In this document: positions 16,981-25,605 of the stretch, piece by piece | How positions within the stretch are numbered: the stretch's first letter is position 1 | Layout: every line of letters begins with the position of its first letter | Source of the DNA: Curtobacterium sp. MCSS17_015 | Lineage (GTDB): Bacteria > Actinomycetota > Actinomycetes > Actinomycetales > Microbacteriaceae | Length of the DNA: 64,000 bases | Assembly (NCBI RefSeq): GCF_003234265.2 | Contig: NZ_CP126256.1 | Coordinates: 1,054,001 to 1,118,000 of the forward strand | Reading direction: 5' to 3' | Position numbers and translations under genes: made by a program | The notes under the pieces: model-generated | Seen by the model: the letters and a program-made list of their open reading frames with translations, nothing else | Told to the model about the DNA's origin: nothing | Database searches by the model: none

Positions 16981-17265
16981 TCAGCGGCTGCGCTGGGTGC
17001 GCGTGCTGCCGGTCCGGGCCTCCTCGGCCGCCGCCATGACGTCCGCGTCACCGCTCTGGCCGCCGAGCGGGCGGACGAAGAAGTCCACGACACCGAAGGC
17101 GATCGCGGCCACGAGCGAGAACATCGCCCAGCCGTCCCAGAGTCCGGCGACGCTGCGGCCACCGCTCGGGGCGAGGACGATGCTCGTCACGTACGACATC
17201 GCCGCGATGACGAGGAAGACGACGACGATCGTGACGAGGAGGCGGTGCCAGGCGGTACGCGACAT
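16981..17265 (-). CDS. Small membrane protein, two transmembrane segments
   Basis: 94 residues. Two hydrophobic segments (about residues 8-31 and 44-65) flank a short loop, and the C-terminal 25 residues are polar and cytoplasmic (GDADVMAAAEEARTGSTRTQRSR in parts). I do not recognise it. It lies 31 bases after a larger membrane protein gene on the same strand, so the two are likely co-transcribed and may act together. Confidence 0.7.
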   Translation of the reverse strand: MSRTAWHRLLVTIVVVFLVIAAMSYVTSIVLAPSGGRSVAGLWDGWAMFSLVAAIAFGVVDFFVRPLGGQSGDADVMAAAEEARTGSTRTQRSR

Positions 17266-17296
17266 GATCGCCCCAGGATACCGATCCCCGGAACCG

Positions 17297-18661
17297 CTAC
17301 CGGCCGGGGTTCAGCGGTTCGTTCTCGAGGCCGTCGCGTCCACCGGTGAAGACGTCCCCGGAGGCCCGTTCGTCCTCCCACCCGTCGTCGGGCACCACCT
17401 GCAGTGTGCCGGTCGCGGTCGAGGTGAGGCCGTGCCGCTCGAGCTCGGCGTCGCGCTCACGGCCGAGGAACTCGCGGTTCGCCGTGTTCGCGTCCTGGAA
17501 CATCGTCGTCCGGCCGGTGACGATCGCCCGGATGCGACGGCGCTCCCACCACTTCTTGCCGAAGTACATGAGCACGAGTCCGGCGGCCGCGTAACAGGCC
17601 ATCGTGACGAGGCCGCGGGCGGGACCGGGGCCGACGCCGTAGACCTGGTGCTTGATCATGTCGACCATGCTCGAGCCCACCACGACGTGGTTGAGCCACG
17701 CGAACGGCTCCGGCATGAACCACTTCGGGTAGGCCCCGCCGGACGACGGCATCGACAGGAAGACGAAGCAGATCATCGCGGGGGCGGCGACGAAGCGTCC
17801 GACGAAGTAGCTCAGCCCGTTCACCGCGAGGCCGATGGCGACGATCCAGCCCCAGGCGATGAGCACGAGCGGCAGGAAGTGTCCGTGGATCGCCCCGACC
17901 ACCGGGCCCGCGAGGGTGTTCGTGATGACGGAGATGACGAGGCCGCCGACGACGATCACGGTCATGCGGGTGCGGTGCCGCAGCGGGCCGCCCATGATGC
18001 CGATGAACATCGCCACCATGTAGCCGCCGATGCACCACGCGAGCATGACGTACATCGGAACCGTGCCGTACTCGTCCCACGCCGGGAGCGCGGCGAGTTC
18101 GGTGACCTCCGGCGTCGCGACCCCGATGCCGGTCAGCACCGCCGTGAGCGTTGCCGGGACGAGGTTCGCGACCTGGAACTGGTGCGCGCTGGCCTTGGAG
18201 AACTCGTTCGTCGACGGGTCGTACGCCACCGCCATCGAACCGGCGAGGACATCGCGCTTCGCCGCCGCGAGGGAGTCGTAGGAGTGGAAGACGAACTCAC
18301 CCGGCAGGGCCTTCTGCACGGCGGCGACGAACGTCGGGTCGCTGCCGACGAGCGCCACCGGGACGTCGTGCGGGTGCGGTGCGTGGAAGGCGAAGACGTA
18401 GCAGAGACAGAACCCGACGATGAAGAACAGCGGCATCCAGAGCTGCAGGCCGATGAGCTGGAGCGACGGGTGCAGCGTGGAGTACCAGCGGCGGTAACGG
18501 CCGATGTGCTGCTTCGGTGGCGGCGTGGGCCGGGTCGCGCGCGGTGGACGTGGCGACCGCGGCGACCGTGGCGGCGCGGACGGCGTTCCGCTCACCACGG
18601 TGTCGGCGCTGGGCGCCGGCAGGTCGTTGTTCCTGCGTTCGTGGTTCCGCGGGGTGCTCAC
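17297..18661 (-). CDS. Polytopic membrane protein, YhgE/Pip or ABC-2-like
   Basis: 454 residues starting at GTG 18661. A proline-rich cytoplasmic N-terminus (SPRSPRPPRATRPTPPP) is followed by a first membrane segment (about 72-92), an extracytoplasmic domain of about 110 residues, then five further membrane segments (about 205-390) and a charged cytoplasmic tail. One segment, a large outer domain and five more segments is the plan of ABC-2 permeases and YhgE/Pip/DUF3533 proteins. No ATPase gene is nearby. Function is unknown; export or envelope roles are guesses. Confidence 0.7.
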   Translation of the reverse strand: MSTPRNHERRNNDLPAPSADTVVSGTPSAPPRSPRSPRPPRATRPTPPPKQHIGRYRRWYSTLHPSLQLIGLQLWMPLFFIVGFCLCYVFAFHAPHPHDVPVALVGSDPTFVAAVQKALPGEFVFHSYDSLAAAKRDVLAGSMAVAYDPSTNEFSKASAHQFQVANLVPATLTAVLTGIGVATPEVTELAALPAWDEYGTVPMYVMLAWCIGGYMVAMFIGIMGGPLRHRTRMTVIVVGGLVISVITNTLAGPVVGAIHGHFLPLVLIAWGWIVAIGLAVNGLSYFVGRFVAAPAMICFVFLSMPSSGGAYPKWFMPEPFAWLNHVVVGSSMVDMIKHQVYGVGPGPARGLVTMACYAAAGLVLMYFGKKWWERRRIRAIVTGRTTMFQDANTANREFLGRERDAELERHGLTSTATGTLQVVPDDGWEDERASGDVFTGGRDGLENEPLNPGR

Positions 18662-18743
18662 TCGGCGCTGCGCTCCTGTCTCGTCGTCTGGCGACCCAGG
18701 ATACGCCGCGTCGGCCGGGCGGCTCGGGGGAGGAGGGCGGCGA

Positions 18744-20441
18744 TCAGGAGCGGCTGCGTGAGGCCTGCGCGGAGTCCATCGCGAGCTCTTCGGCGTCGAG
18801 CGTCACGAGCACGCGGCGCATGACCTCTTCGTCCAGGTTGCCCTTCTCGCGTTCCTCGAGCACGATCTCGCGGCGACGGTCGAGCAGTTCACGCCGGATG
18901 TCCTGGATCTGGGTGCCGCGGAGCCGTGCGGGGGCGTTGCGCTCCTCGGTCTCCTCTTCTTCTGCGTCCTGCCGGAAGGTCTCGGCCTGCCGTTCCAGAC
19001 GGGCCTTCAGCCGGGCGACGACCGAGTCGACCGCCTGGTGGCCGTAGCGCTCGGCCCAGTCCGGGCGACGACGGTCGAGGAGCTCGATCGCGGCCACCGT
19101 CGTGCGCTGGTTGAGCAGCATCTCGCTGCGGCGGTCCTGGTCGTCCTCGGCGGGGTCCTGCACCTTGAGGGCGCGGATCACGAGCGGCAGCGTCAGGCCC
19201 TGCAGCAGGAGGGTGCCGACCGTGACGATGAACGCGATGACGACGATGGTGTCCTGCGCGGGGATCTCGATCGGGTTGTCGATGACGGAGGCCGCCGCAG
19301 CGAGCGTCACCACTCCGCGCATGCCGGTCCACGAGATCACGGTGAGTTCCCGCCAGTTGAGCTTCGGTTCGGCCGAGCCGCGGATCCACCGGAGGGACCG
19401 GTGCCCCCGGGAGGCGCGGATCCGGAGCGGTCGGATGAACCGGCCGTGCAGGCGGTTCCGTGCGTACGACTCGAAGATGAAGAGGGGACGCACGACGATG
19501 ACGACCGCGAGCACGACGGCCGCCGCGGTCAGGGTCTGGCCGAGGCTCCGCTCGCTCTCGACGAGGTCCTGCACGACGGTGCTGAGCTGCAGGCCGATGA
19601 GCGCGAAGACGAAGCCCTCGAGGATGACGTCGACGCTCGTCCACAGCGGGCGTTCCTGCAGCCGGGTCGCGTAGCCCTCCTTGGGGGAGTTGTAGCCGAT
19701 GTAGAGACCGGCCGTGACGACCGCGATGACTCCGGAGCCGGACAGTTCCTCCGCCAGGATGTACGCGACGAACGGCAGCAGGATGCTCATGATCGTCTCG
19801 ACGACGGGGTCGTTGATCCGCATCCGGATCCAGTGCACGACGACGCCGAGCACGCCGCCGACGACGAGGCCGACGCCGATCGCGAGTCCGAAGATCCCGA
19901 GGTCCTGCCAGATGGTCAGGGACGTCCCGGCGATGATGAGCGTGAACACCCGGACCAGCGTGAGCGACGCGGCGTCGTTGATGAGGCTCTCGCCGGACAG
20001 GACCGTCATCACCCGACGGGGGAGTCCGAGCTTCCGTCCGATCGCGGCGGCGGAGACCGCGTCCGGCGGGGCGACGATGGCACCGAGCAGGATCGCTGCG
20101 GGCCACGTCATGTCCGGGATGATCAGGTACGCGGCCAGGCCCACGGCCAGCGCCGTGACGATGACGAGGAAGACGCCGAGTCGTCGGATCTGCTTGATCG
20201 ACCCCCGGAAGCTCTGCCACGACACGTCGAGCGCGGCGGAGTAGAGCAGCGGCGGCAGGACGACCGTCAGGATGACCTCGGAGTCGATCTCGATGTGCGG
20301 CAGGCCAGGGATGAACGACACCCCGAGCGCGACCGCCGTCACGAGCAGCGGAGCGGGGAGACCCCAGGCGCGGGCGAACCCGGTGACGGCGAGCGATCCG
20401 ACCAACAGGATGAGCAACTCGGCGATGTCCACGGGCTCCAT
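18744..20441 (-). CDS. Na+/H+ antiporter, CPA1 family
   Basis: 565 residues. About twelve hydrophobic segments fill residues 5-415, with the CPA1 ion-site region GAIVAPPDAVSAAAIGRKLGLP and SGESLINDAASL (about 125-165), which carries the conserved Asp pair motif PPDA and ND. The C-terminal 140 residues are a soluble, highly charged coiled-coil-like regulatory tail rich in Glu and Arg. It should exchange cytoplasmic Na+ (or K+) for protons. The ATG at 20441 was chosen; GGGAGG abuts it, so initiation may be close to leaderless. It is divergent from pit, and the PHO-box repeats lie in their shared upstream region. Confidence 0.9.
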   Translation of the reverse strand: MEPVDIAELLILLVGSLAVTGFARAWGLPAPLLVTAVALGVSFIPGLPHIEIDSEVILTVVLPPLLYSAALDVSWQSFRGSIKQIRRLGVFLVIVTALAVGLAAYLIIPDMTWPAAILLGAIVAPPDAVSAAAIGRKLGLPRRVMTVLSGESLINDAASLTLVRVFTLIIAGTSLTIWQDLGIFGLAIGVGLVVGGVLGVVVHWIRMRINDPVVETIMSILLPFVAYILAEELSGSGVIAVVTAGLYIGYNSPKEGYATRLQERPLWTSVDVILEGFVFALIGLQLSTVVQDLVESERSLGQTLTAAAVVLAVVIVVRPLFIFESYARNRLHGRFIRPLRIRASRGHRSLRWIRGSAEPKLNWRELTVISWTGMRGVVTLAAAASVIDNPIEIPAQDTIVVIAFIVTVGTLLLQGLTLPLVIRALKVQDPAEDDQDRRSEMLLNQRTTVAAIELLDRRRPDWAERYGHQAVDSVVARLKARLERQAETFRQDAEEEETEERNAPARLRGTQIQDIRRELLDRRREIVLEEREKGNLDEEVMRRVLVTLDAEELAMDSAQASRSRS

Positions 20442-20469
20442 CCTCCCATCGGTTCCGTCCCGACCTGAG

Positions 20470-20502
20470 CGGATGTGAAGCCCGGGTGAACACCAGGTGA
20501 CC
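20470..20502. promoter_or_regulatory. Predicted PHO box: three 11-bp direct repeats
   Basis: Read on the minus strand the units are GGTCACCTGGT (20502-20492), GTTCACCCGGG (20491-20481) and CTTCACATCCG (20480-20470), directly adjoining. Their core matches the GTTCACC-type 11-bp direct repeats bound by PhoP in Streptomyces and relatives. The array ends eight bases before the -35 of pit. Confidence 0.7.
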
Positions 20503-20509
20503 ACTCGGC

Positions 20510-20538
20510 TTGCTCAGCACCGCCCGGCCTGGGACACT
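20510..20538 (+). promoter_or_regulatory. Promoter of pit
   Basis: TTGCTC (20510-20515), a 17-base spacer, GACACT (20533-20538). The GTG start at 20547 lies eight bases downstream, so the transcript would be leaderless or nearly so. Confidence 0.6.
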
Positions 20539-20546
20539 TGCCCGCG

Positions 20547-21803
20547 GTGGACATCACGCTCATAGTCGTCCTGGTCATTGCGTTGGCCCTCTTCTTCGAC
20601 TTCACAAACGGTTTTCACGACACCGCCAACGCAATGGCGACCCCGATCGCGACCGGCGCCATGAAGCCCACGGTGGCGGTCTCCGTCGCAGCGGTGCTCA
20701 ACCTCGTCGGGGCGTTCCTCAGCACCGCTGTGGCGACGTCGATCTCGCACGGGCTCATCAACGAGGGACCCGGTGGCGTCGCCATCAGTCCGGAGATGAT
20801 CTTCGCCGGCCTGATCGGGGCGGTGGTCTGGAACATGATCACGTGGCTGCGCGGACTGCCGTCGTCGTCCTCGCACGCGCTGTTCGGCGGGCTCATCGGT
20901 GCCGCGATCGTCGGTGCTGGCTTCGACTCGGTGAACTACGCGGCCCTGCTGACGGTGGTGATCATCCCGGCGTTCCTGTCGCCGGTGATCGCGGCCCTGG
21001 TGTCGCTGCTCGCCACGCGGATCGCGTACCGGATCACCCGGCGACCCGTGTTCCCGAACGAGCGCGGCGGCTTCCGGATCGGCCAGGTGTTCACCAGTTC
21101 GATGGTGTCGCTGGCGCACGGCACGAACGACGCGCAGAAGACGATGGGCGTCATCACGCTGACGCTCATCGCCTCGGGAGCGCAGTCCGCCGACCAGGGC
21201 GTGCAGTTCTGGGTCGTCGCCGCCTGCGCCCTGGCGATCGCGCTCGGCACGTACACGGGCGGCTGGCGGATCATCCGAACGCTCGGATCGGGCATCACCG
21301 AGATCCGGGCGACGCAGGGCTTCGCGGCCGAGGCGTCGACCGCCGCGACGATCCTCGCCTCGAGCCACCTCGGGTTCGCCCTGTCGACGACCCAGGTGTC
21401 GTCCGGGTCCATCATCGGTGCCGGCCTCGGCCGCCGCGGGTCGAAGATCCAGTGGTCGACGGCGGGCAAGATCGTCATCGCCTGGTTCATCACGCTCCCG
21501 GCTGCCGCAGCGGTCGGCGCGGTCGCCTCGGGCATCGCGCACTTCGGCGTGGTCGGCCTCGTCATCGACGCCGTGGTCGGCGGTGCGGTGGTCCTCGGCC
21601 TGTACCTCTGGTCGCTGCGCAAACCGCACGAGCACGCCTCGGCGATCGAGGTGGACGTCGCCGCGAACGCCGTGCTGACCCGCAAGGAGCAGCGCGACCT
21701 GCAGCGCGCCAAGCGTGCCGAGGCGGTCGCCGCCCGACGCGCAGAACTGAGCCGCGAGCGGACCCTCCGTCGCATGGCCGGACGCAAGGGAGGCCGTCGC
21801 TGA
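20547..21803 (+). CDS. pit: Low-affinity inorganic phosphate transporter, Pit family
   Basis: 418 residues. The Pit signature is present at the N-terminus (FFDFTNGFHDTANAMATPI) and repeated in inverted topology further on (SLAHGTNDAQKTMGV, about residue 190). About ten membrane segments are visible, with a charged cytoplasmic tail (about 370-418, RKEQRDLQRAKRAEA). Pit proteins carry metal-phosphate complexes in symport with protons. The GTG at 20547 was preferred over the TTG at 20538 because the -10 hexamer GACACT ends exactly at 20538. The PHO-box repeats upstream suggest PhoP control. The stop TGA shares bases with the next ATG (TGATG). Confidence 0.93.
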   Translation: MDITLIVVLVIALALFFDFTNGFHDTANAMATPIATGAMKPTVAVSVAAVLNLVGAFLSTAVATSISHGLINEGPGGVAISPEMIFAGLIGAVVWNMITWLRGLPSSSSHALFGGLIGAAIVGAGFDSVNYAALLTVVIIPAFLSPVIAALVSLLATRIAYRITRRPVFPNERGGFRIGQVFTSSMVSLAHGTNDAQKTMGVITLTLIASGAQSADQGVQFWVVAACALAIALGTYTGGWRIIRTLGSGITEIRATQGFAAEASTAATILASSHLGFALSTTQVSSGSIIGAGLGRRGSKIQWSTAGKIVIAWFITLPAAAAVGAVASGIAHFGVVGLVIDAVVGGAVVLGLYLWSLRKPHEHASAIEVDVAANAVLTRKEQRDLQRAKRAEAVAARRAELSRERTLRRMAGRKGGRR

Positions 21804-21859
21804 TGGGCATCACCGTGGACGGACGCTGTGGAGCGTTCCTGCTGGGGAGGACCTGCTGA
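21803..21859 (+). CDS. Possible 18-codon small ORF between pit and the next gene
   Basis: The ATG overlaps the pit stop and the TGA overlaps the next ATG, both as TGATG. It would encode MGITVDGRCGAFLLGRTC. The DNA resembles the start of the following gene (MGIDWGAFLLVAL): both have GCTGATGGGCATC, then GGAGC-TTCCTGCT. It is therefore either a real coupling peptide or, more likely, a decayed partial duplication of that gene start. Composition gives no help at this length. Confidence 0.35.
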   Translation: MGITVDGRCGAFLLGRTC

Positions 21860-22155
21860 TGGGCATCGACTGGGGAGCCTTCCTGCTCGTGGCGTTGGTC
21901 GCCGTCGTCTCGGCCTGCTTCGTCGTCGCCGTGTACTCGGTCGGCCTCCGGTTCTGGAGCGCCGCCGACGCCCGCGCCGGCAAGTACACCGTGAAGGACG
22001 ACGGGACGATCGGCCCCGCCACCGCCGGGTTCCCGGACCCGACCGCGGCCGCGACGGCGATCCGGCTGTTCCGGGCGCTCGCCGTGGTCTGCTTCGCGCT
22101 CTGCGGCGCGGCCGTGCTGTACGGCATCTACCTGATCGTCCCCGCCTTCCACTGA
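21859..22155 (+). CDS. Small membrane protein in the pit operon
   Basis: 98 residues with two hydrophobic segments (about 7-29 and 73-95) and a polar middle (RAGKYTVKDDGTIGP). It is not a recognised family, but its position directly after pit, with GGGGAGG at 21840-21846, suggests that it is translated with the transporter and could be an accessory subunit. That role is an inference from position only. Confidence 0.75.
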   Translation: MGIDWGAFLLVALVAVVSACFVVAVYSVGLRFWSAADARAGKYTVKDDGTIGPATAGFPDPTAAATAIRLFRALAVVCFALCGAAVLYGIYLIVPAFH

Positions 22156-22257
22156 CGCCGACCGCACGGCCACGTCCCGCCGAGCACGCCGCGCCGTACC
22201 GACCGGACGGTCGCGGACTACCCTCGGGATCTGACCGCGACGGAGAGGACCACGACG

Positions 22258-23742
22258 TTGACGAGCGCTGCCACCCGCACCGAGACCGATTCGCTGGGCT
22301 CGAGGGAGGTGCCGGTCGACTCCTACTGGGGAATCAACACGTTGCGGGCGATGGAGAACTTCCCGATCGCGTCGGTGCCGATCGCGGTGTACCCGGACCT
22401 CGTCGCCGCCCTCGTCACCGTGAAGCAGGCCGCCGCCCGCGCGAACCGGGCGATCGGGGTGCTCGACGCCGAGCGTGCCGACGCCATCGACCGGGCCGCG
22501 CAGGAGGTCCGTGACGGGGCGCTGCGCGACCAGTTCGTCGTCGACGTCGTGCAGGGCGGCGCGGGCACCAGCACGAACATGAACACGAACGAGGTCCTGG
22601 CGAACCGGGCCCTCGAACTGCTCGGCCGGGAGCGCGGGGACTACGCGTACCTGCACCCGATCGACCACGTGAACCGCAGCCAGTCGACGAACGACACGTA
22701 CCCGACGAGCATCAAGATCGCGATGATCTACGGGGTGCGCCGTCTGGCCGACCAGCTCGAGCAGCTCTCGGCCGCGTTCGCCGAGCGGGGGAACGCGTTC
22801 GCCGACGTCCTCAAGGTCGGCCGCACCCAGCTGCAGGACGCCGTGCCGATGACCCTCGGGCAGGAGTTCACCGGCTTCGCGCACACCATCCAGGAGGACG
22901 TCGTCCAGCTCCGCCGGGTGGTGCCGCTGCTGGCGGAGATGAACCTCGGCGCGACGGCCATCGGGACCGGCATCACCGCCGATCCGCTCTACCGCGACGA
23001 GGTGCGCCGGCAGCTGCAGGAGGCGAGCGGCATCGACGTCGTCACCGCTCCGGACCTCATCGAGGCGACGAGTGACGCCGGTTCGTTCATGACCCTCTCC
23101 GGCACGGTGAAGCGCAGTGCCGCCAAGCTCTCGAAGATCTGCAACGACCTGCGGCTGCTGGCGTCCGGTCCGCAGGCGGGCCTCGGCGAGATCACGCTGC
23201 CGGCACGCCAGGCCGGCTCGTCGATCATGCCGGGCAAGGTGAACCCGGTGATCCCGGAGGTCGTGAACCAGATCGCGTTCGCCGTCGCCGGCGCCGACAC
23301 GACCGTGACGATGGCGGCCGAGGGCGGACAGCTCCAGCTCAACGCCTTCGAGCCGATCATCGCGCACTCGATCCTGCAGTCGTTGCAGTGGATGGCGCGG
23401 GGCTGCGCGACCCTCCGCGAGCACTGTGTCACCGGCATCGAGGCGAACGAGGCCAAGCTCGCCGCTCAGGTCGACACGAACGTCGGCGTCGTCACCGCGC
23501 TGACGCCGTACATCGGCTACGCGGCCGCCGCCTCGATCGCGCACACGGCGCTGACGACCTCGACGCCGATCTCGACACTGGTGATCGCGGCCGGCCTGAT
23601 GGACGAGCACCAGGTGCACCGCGTCCTCAGCCCGGCCCGGTTGTCCGGCATCGAACTGGCGACCGGCGCGATGCCGGTGGTCACCGAGGCGATGCTCGAG
23701 CAGCACGAGCGCGAGGCGGCCTCCCGCCCCCGCCAGCCCTGA
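22258..23742 (+). CDS. aspA: Aspartate ammonia-lyase (aspartase)
   Basis: 494 residues, start codon TTG, with GGAGAGG nine bases upstream and a TACCCT -10 at 22219-22224. The fumarase/aspartase signature GSSIMPGKVNP begins near residue 320, and the substrate loops GAGTSTNMNTNEV (about 101-113) and STNDTYPTS (about 143) are present. The enzyme converts L-aspartate to fumarate and ammonia in the cytoplasm. Fumarate hydratase, its close relative, is distinguished here by the N-terminal SREVPVDSYWGINTLRAMENF, typical of aspartases. Single gene, convergent with the MFS gene. Confidence 0.93.
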   Translation: MTSAATRTETDSLGSREVPVDSYWGINTLRAMENFPIASVPIAVYPDLVAALVTVKQAAARANRAIGVLDAERADAIDRAAQEVRDGALRDQFVVDVVQGGAGTSTNMNTNEVLANRALELLGRERGDYAYLHPIDHVNRSQSTNDTYPTSIKIAMIYGVRRLADQLEQLSAAFAERGNAFADVLKVGRTQLQDAVPMTLGQEFTGFAHTIQEDVVQLRRVVPLLAEMNLGATAIGTGITADPLYRDEVRRQLQEASGIDVVTAPDLIEATSDAGSFMTLSGTVKRSAAKLSKICNDLRLLASGPQAGLGEITLPARQAGSSIMPGKVNPVIPEVVNQIAFAVAGADTTVTMAAEGGQLQLNAFEPIIAHSILQSLQWMARGCATLREHCVTGIEANEAKLAAQVDTNVGVVTALTPYIGYAAAASIAHTALTTSTPISTLVIAAGLMDEHQVHRVLSPARLSGIELATGAMPVVTEAMLEQHEREAASRPRQP

Positions 23743-23765
23743 CCTGGGAGGCGAGCGGCGGGTCC

Positions 23766-23783
23766 CCGTCCGACGTCGGACGG
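23766..23783. repeat. CCGTCC/GGACGG palindrome between aspA and the MFS gene
   Basis: A perfect 18-bp palindrome, CCGTCCGACGTCGGACGG. It sits in a GC-rich region (23748-23822) that also has GGGAGGCGAG and CGCCTCCCGTCCG, members of the hairpin family seen at other gene ends. Probably part of a bidirectional terminator. Confidence 0.6.
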
Positions 23784-23844
23784 CAGGCCCGTGGCGGCCG
23801 CTCCCCGCGCCTCCCGTCCGTCAGCCGGTGACGTGCCGGGCGCC

Positions 23845-25164
23845 TCAGTTCGCGTTCGGGTGCAGGGCGTCGTACCGCCGGAAGGACGGGACGAGCCGGA
23901 GCAACAGCGCCACGAGCGCGATGATGAGCACCCCGCCGATCACCGGCGGGTACGCGAACCCGGCGGCGACCACGAGCCCGGCGTACAGGTCGCCGACCCG
24001 CGGTCCACCGGTCACGACCACGATGAAGATGCCCTGCAACCGGCCGCGCATCCCGTCCGGCGCGGCGGCCTGGAGGATCGTCCCGCGGAACACGCTGCTC
24101 ACGTTGTCCGCGCCGCCGGCCACGGCGAGGAAGAGCGCGCAGAGCGCCAGCGCCGGCAGGATGCCCGCCGAGAACGTCTCGGAGGCCCGGCCGCCGAGGA
24201 GGTGCGCGCAGGCGACGACGACGCCGAACGCAGCGATCGCTCCGCCGTAGACCGTGATCGCCCAGCCGACCGCCTCGCCCTGGCGGCGCACGTGGCCGAG
24301 CGGGCCGGAGAAGATCCCCGAGAGCAGCGCGCCGATGGCGTAGGCCGCCGTCAGGGTCCCGACGGTGATCGACCCGCCGCCGACGACGAGGGCGCCGATC
24401 GCGGGGAACAGCACCCGGGGCTGCCCGAAGGTCATCGCGATGATGTCGAGCACGAACGTCATCGTGATGTTGCGCGAGCGGCGGAGGAACTTCGCCCCCT
24501 CGATCAGCGACGACAGCCCGGGGCGCAGGGCGTCGTGCTCCGGGGCCATCCGCGGCAGGGTGACCACCCCGAGGAACGCCGCGCTGAACAGGACGACGTC
24601 GACCGTGTAGGTGGGCGCGAAGCCGAACGCGGCGACGAGCACGCCGCCGACGGCAGGACCGACGGTCACCGAGAACCCGGCACTGATGCTGTTGAGGGCG
24701 CTCGCCGCGGGGAGCAGCTCGATGCCGACCAGGCGGGGCACGATCGCCGCCCGCGACGCCCCGATCACGGTGCCGGCGACGGCGTTCACGGTGACGAGGA
24801 CGTACAGCAGCGTGACGCTGTCGAAGCCGAGCCACGCGTGGGCGGCGATGAGCGCGGTCGACACCCACGCCAGGACCGCGGAGACCAGGGCCACGGTGCG
24901 GCGGTCGAAGGCGTCGGCGAGCATCCCGCCGTACAGGCCGGCGAGGATCATCGGGACGAGGGAGATGACGCCGACGAGCGACACCATGAAGGTGGACCGG
25001 GTGATCTCGTACACCTCGAGGCCCACCGTGACGCTCGTCATCATGGTGCCGATGCCGGCGATCGAGCTGCCGATCCAGAGCCGCGCGAACGCGGGGGAGC
25101 GGCGGAGCGGGGTCAGGTCGGCGAGCAGGGAACGGCGGAGCTTCGCGGGGGCATCTGGTGTCAC
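23845..25164 (-). CDS. MFS exporter (EntS/MFS_3 type)
   Basis: 439 residues with twelve predicted membrane segments. The loop 2-3 motif region AGLYGGMLADAFDRRTV (about residue 70) is the MFS motif A, placed as in EntS-type exporters of siderophores or drugs. The GTG at 25164 was chosen; no strong ribosome site precedes it. No siderophore genes are near, so the substrate is unknown. It is divergent from the FKBP gene by 69 bases. Confidence 0.85.
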   Translation of the reverse strand: MTPDAPAKLRRSLLADLTPLRRSPAFARLWIGSSIAGIGTMMTSVTVGLEVYEITRSTFMVSLVGVISLVPMILAGLYGGMLADAFDRRTVALVSAVLAWVSTALIAAHAWLGFDSVTLLYVLVTVNAVAGTVIGASRAAIVPRLVGIELLPAASALNSISAGFSVTVGPAVGGVLVAAFGFAPTYTVDVVLFSAAFLGVVTLPRMAPEHDALRPGLSSLIEGAKFLRRSRNITMTFVLDIIAMTFGQPRVLFPAIGALVVGGGSITVGTLTAAYAIGALLSGIFSGPLGHVRRQGEAVGWAITVYGGAIAAFGVVVACAHLLGGRASETFSAGILPALALCALFLAVAGGADNVSSVFRGTILQAAAPDGMRGRLQGIFIVVVTGGPRVGDLYAGLVVAAGFAYPPVIGGVLIIALVALLLRLVPSFRRYDALHPNAN

Positions 25165-25233
25165 GATGGAACCATTCTGTGGCCTGGAGGGCTCCTGCGG
25201 GGCACGTGCGCGTCCTCTGGTTGACTGGCGGGC

Positions 25234-25605
25234 ATGACTGACCTGAACAGCAAGCCCGAGTTCGACGCCCCCGAGGGCCCGGCCCCCACCGACCTCGTCA
25301 TCACCGACATCGTCGAGGGCGACGGCGAGGTCGCCGAGGCCGGCTCGACCGTCAAGGTGCACTACGCCGGCGTCGAGTACGAGTCCGGCGAGGAGTTCGA
25401 CAGCTCCTGGGGCCGCGGCGAGCCGATCGACTTCCCCCTCGCGGCACTCGTCCGCGGCTGGCAGGAGGGCATCCCCGGCATGAAGGTCGGCGGTCGCCGC
25501 AAGCTCGTCGTCCCGCCGGAGCTCGCCTACGGCCCGGCCGGTGGCGGACACTTCCTCTCCGGCAAGACGCTCATCTTCGTCATCGACCTGCTCGGGGTCC
25601 GCTGA
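25234..25605 (+). CDS. FKBP-type peptidyl-prolyl isomerase
   Basis: 123 residues, a single cytoplasmic FKBP domain. Visible landmarks are VKVHYAGVEYESGEEFDSSWGRGEPIDFPL, here split as VKVHYAGV, FDSSWGRGEPIDF and GWQEGIPGMKVGGRRKL, then PPELAYGPAGGG. It catalyses cis-trans isomerisation of proline bonds during folding. There is no signal peptide. TTGACT ends seven bases before the ATG and may serve as a -10. The stop overlaps the next ATG as TGATG, so it is coupled to the aldo/keto reductase. Confidence 0.92.
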   Translation: MTDLNSKPEFDAPEGPAPTDLVITDIVEGDGEVAEAGSTVKVHYAGVEYESGEEFDSSWGRGEPIDFPLAALVRGWQEGIPGMKVGGRRKLVVPPELAYGPAGGGHFLSGKTLIFVIDLLGVR

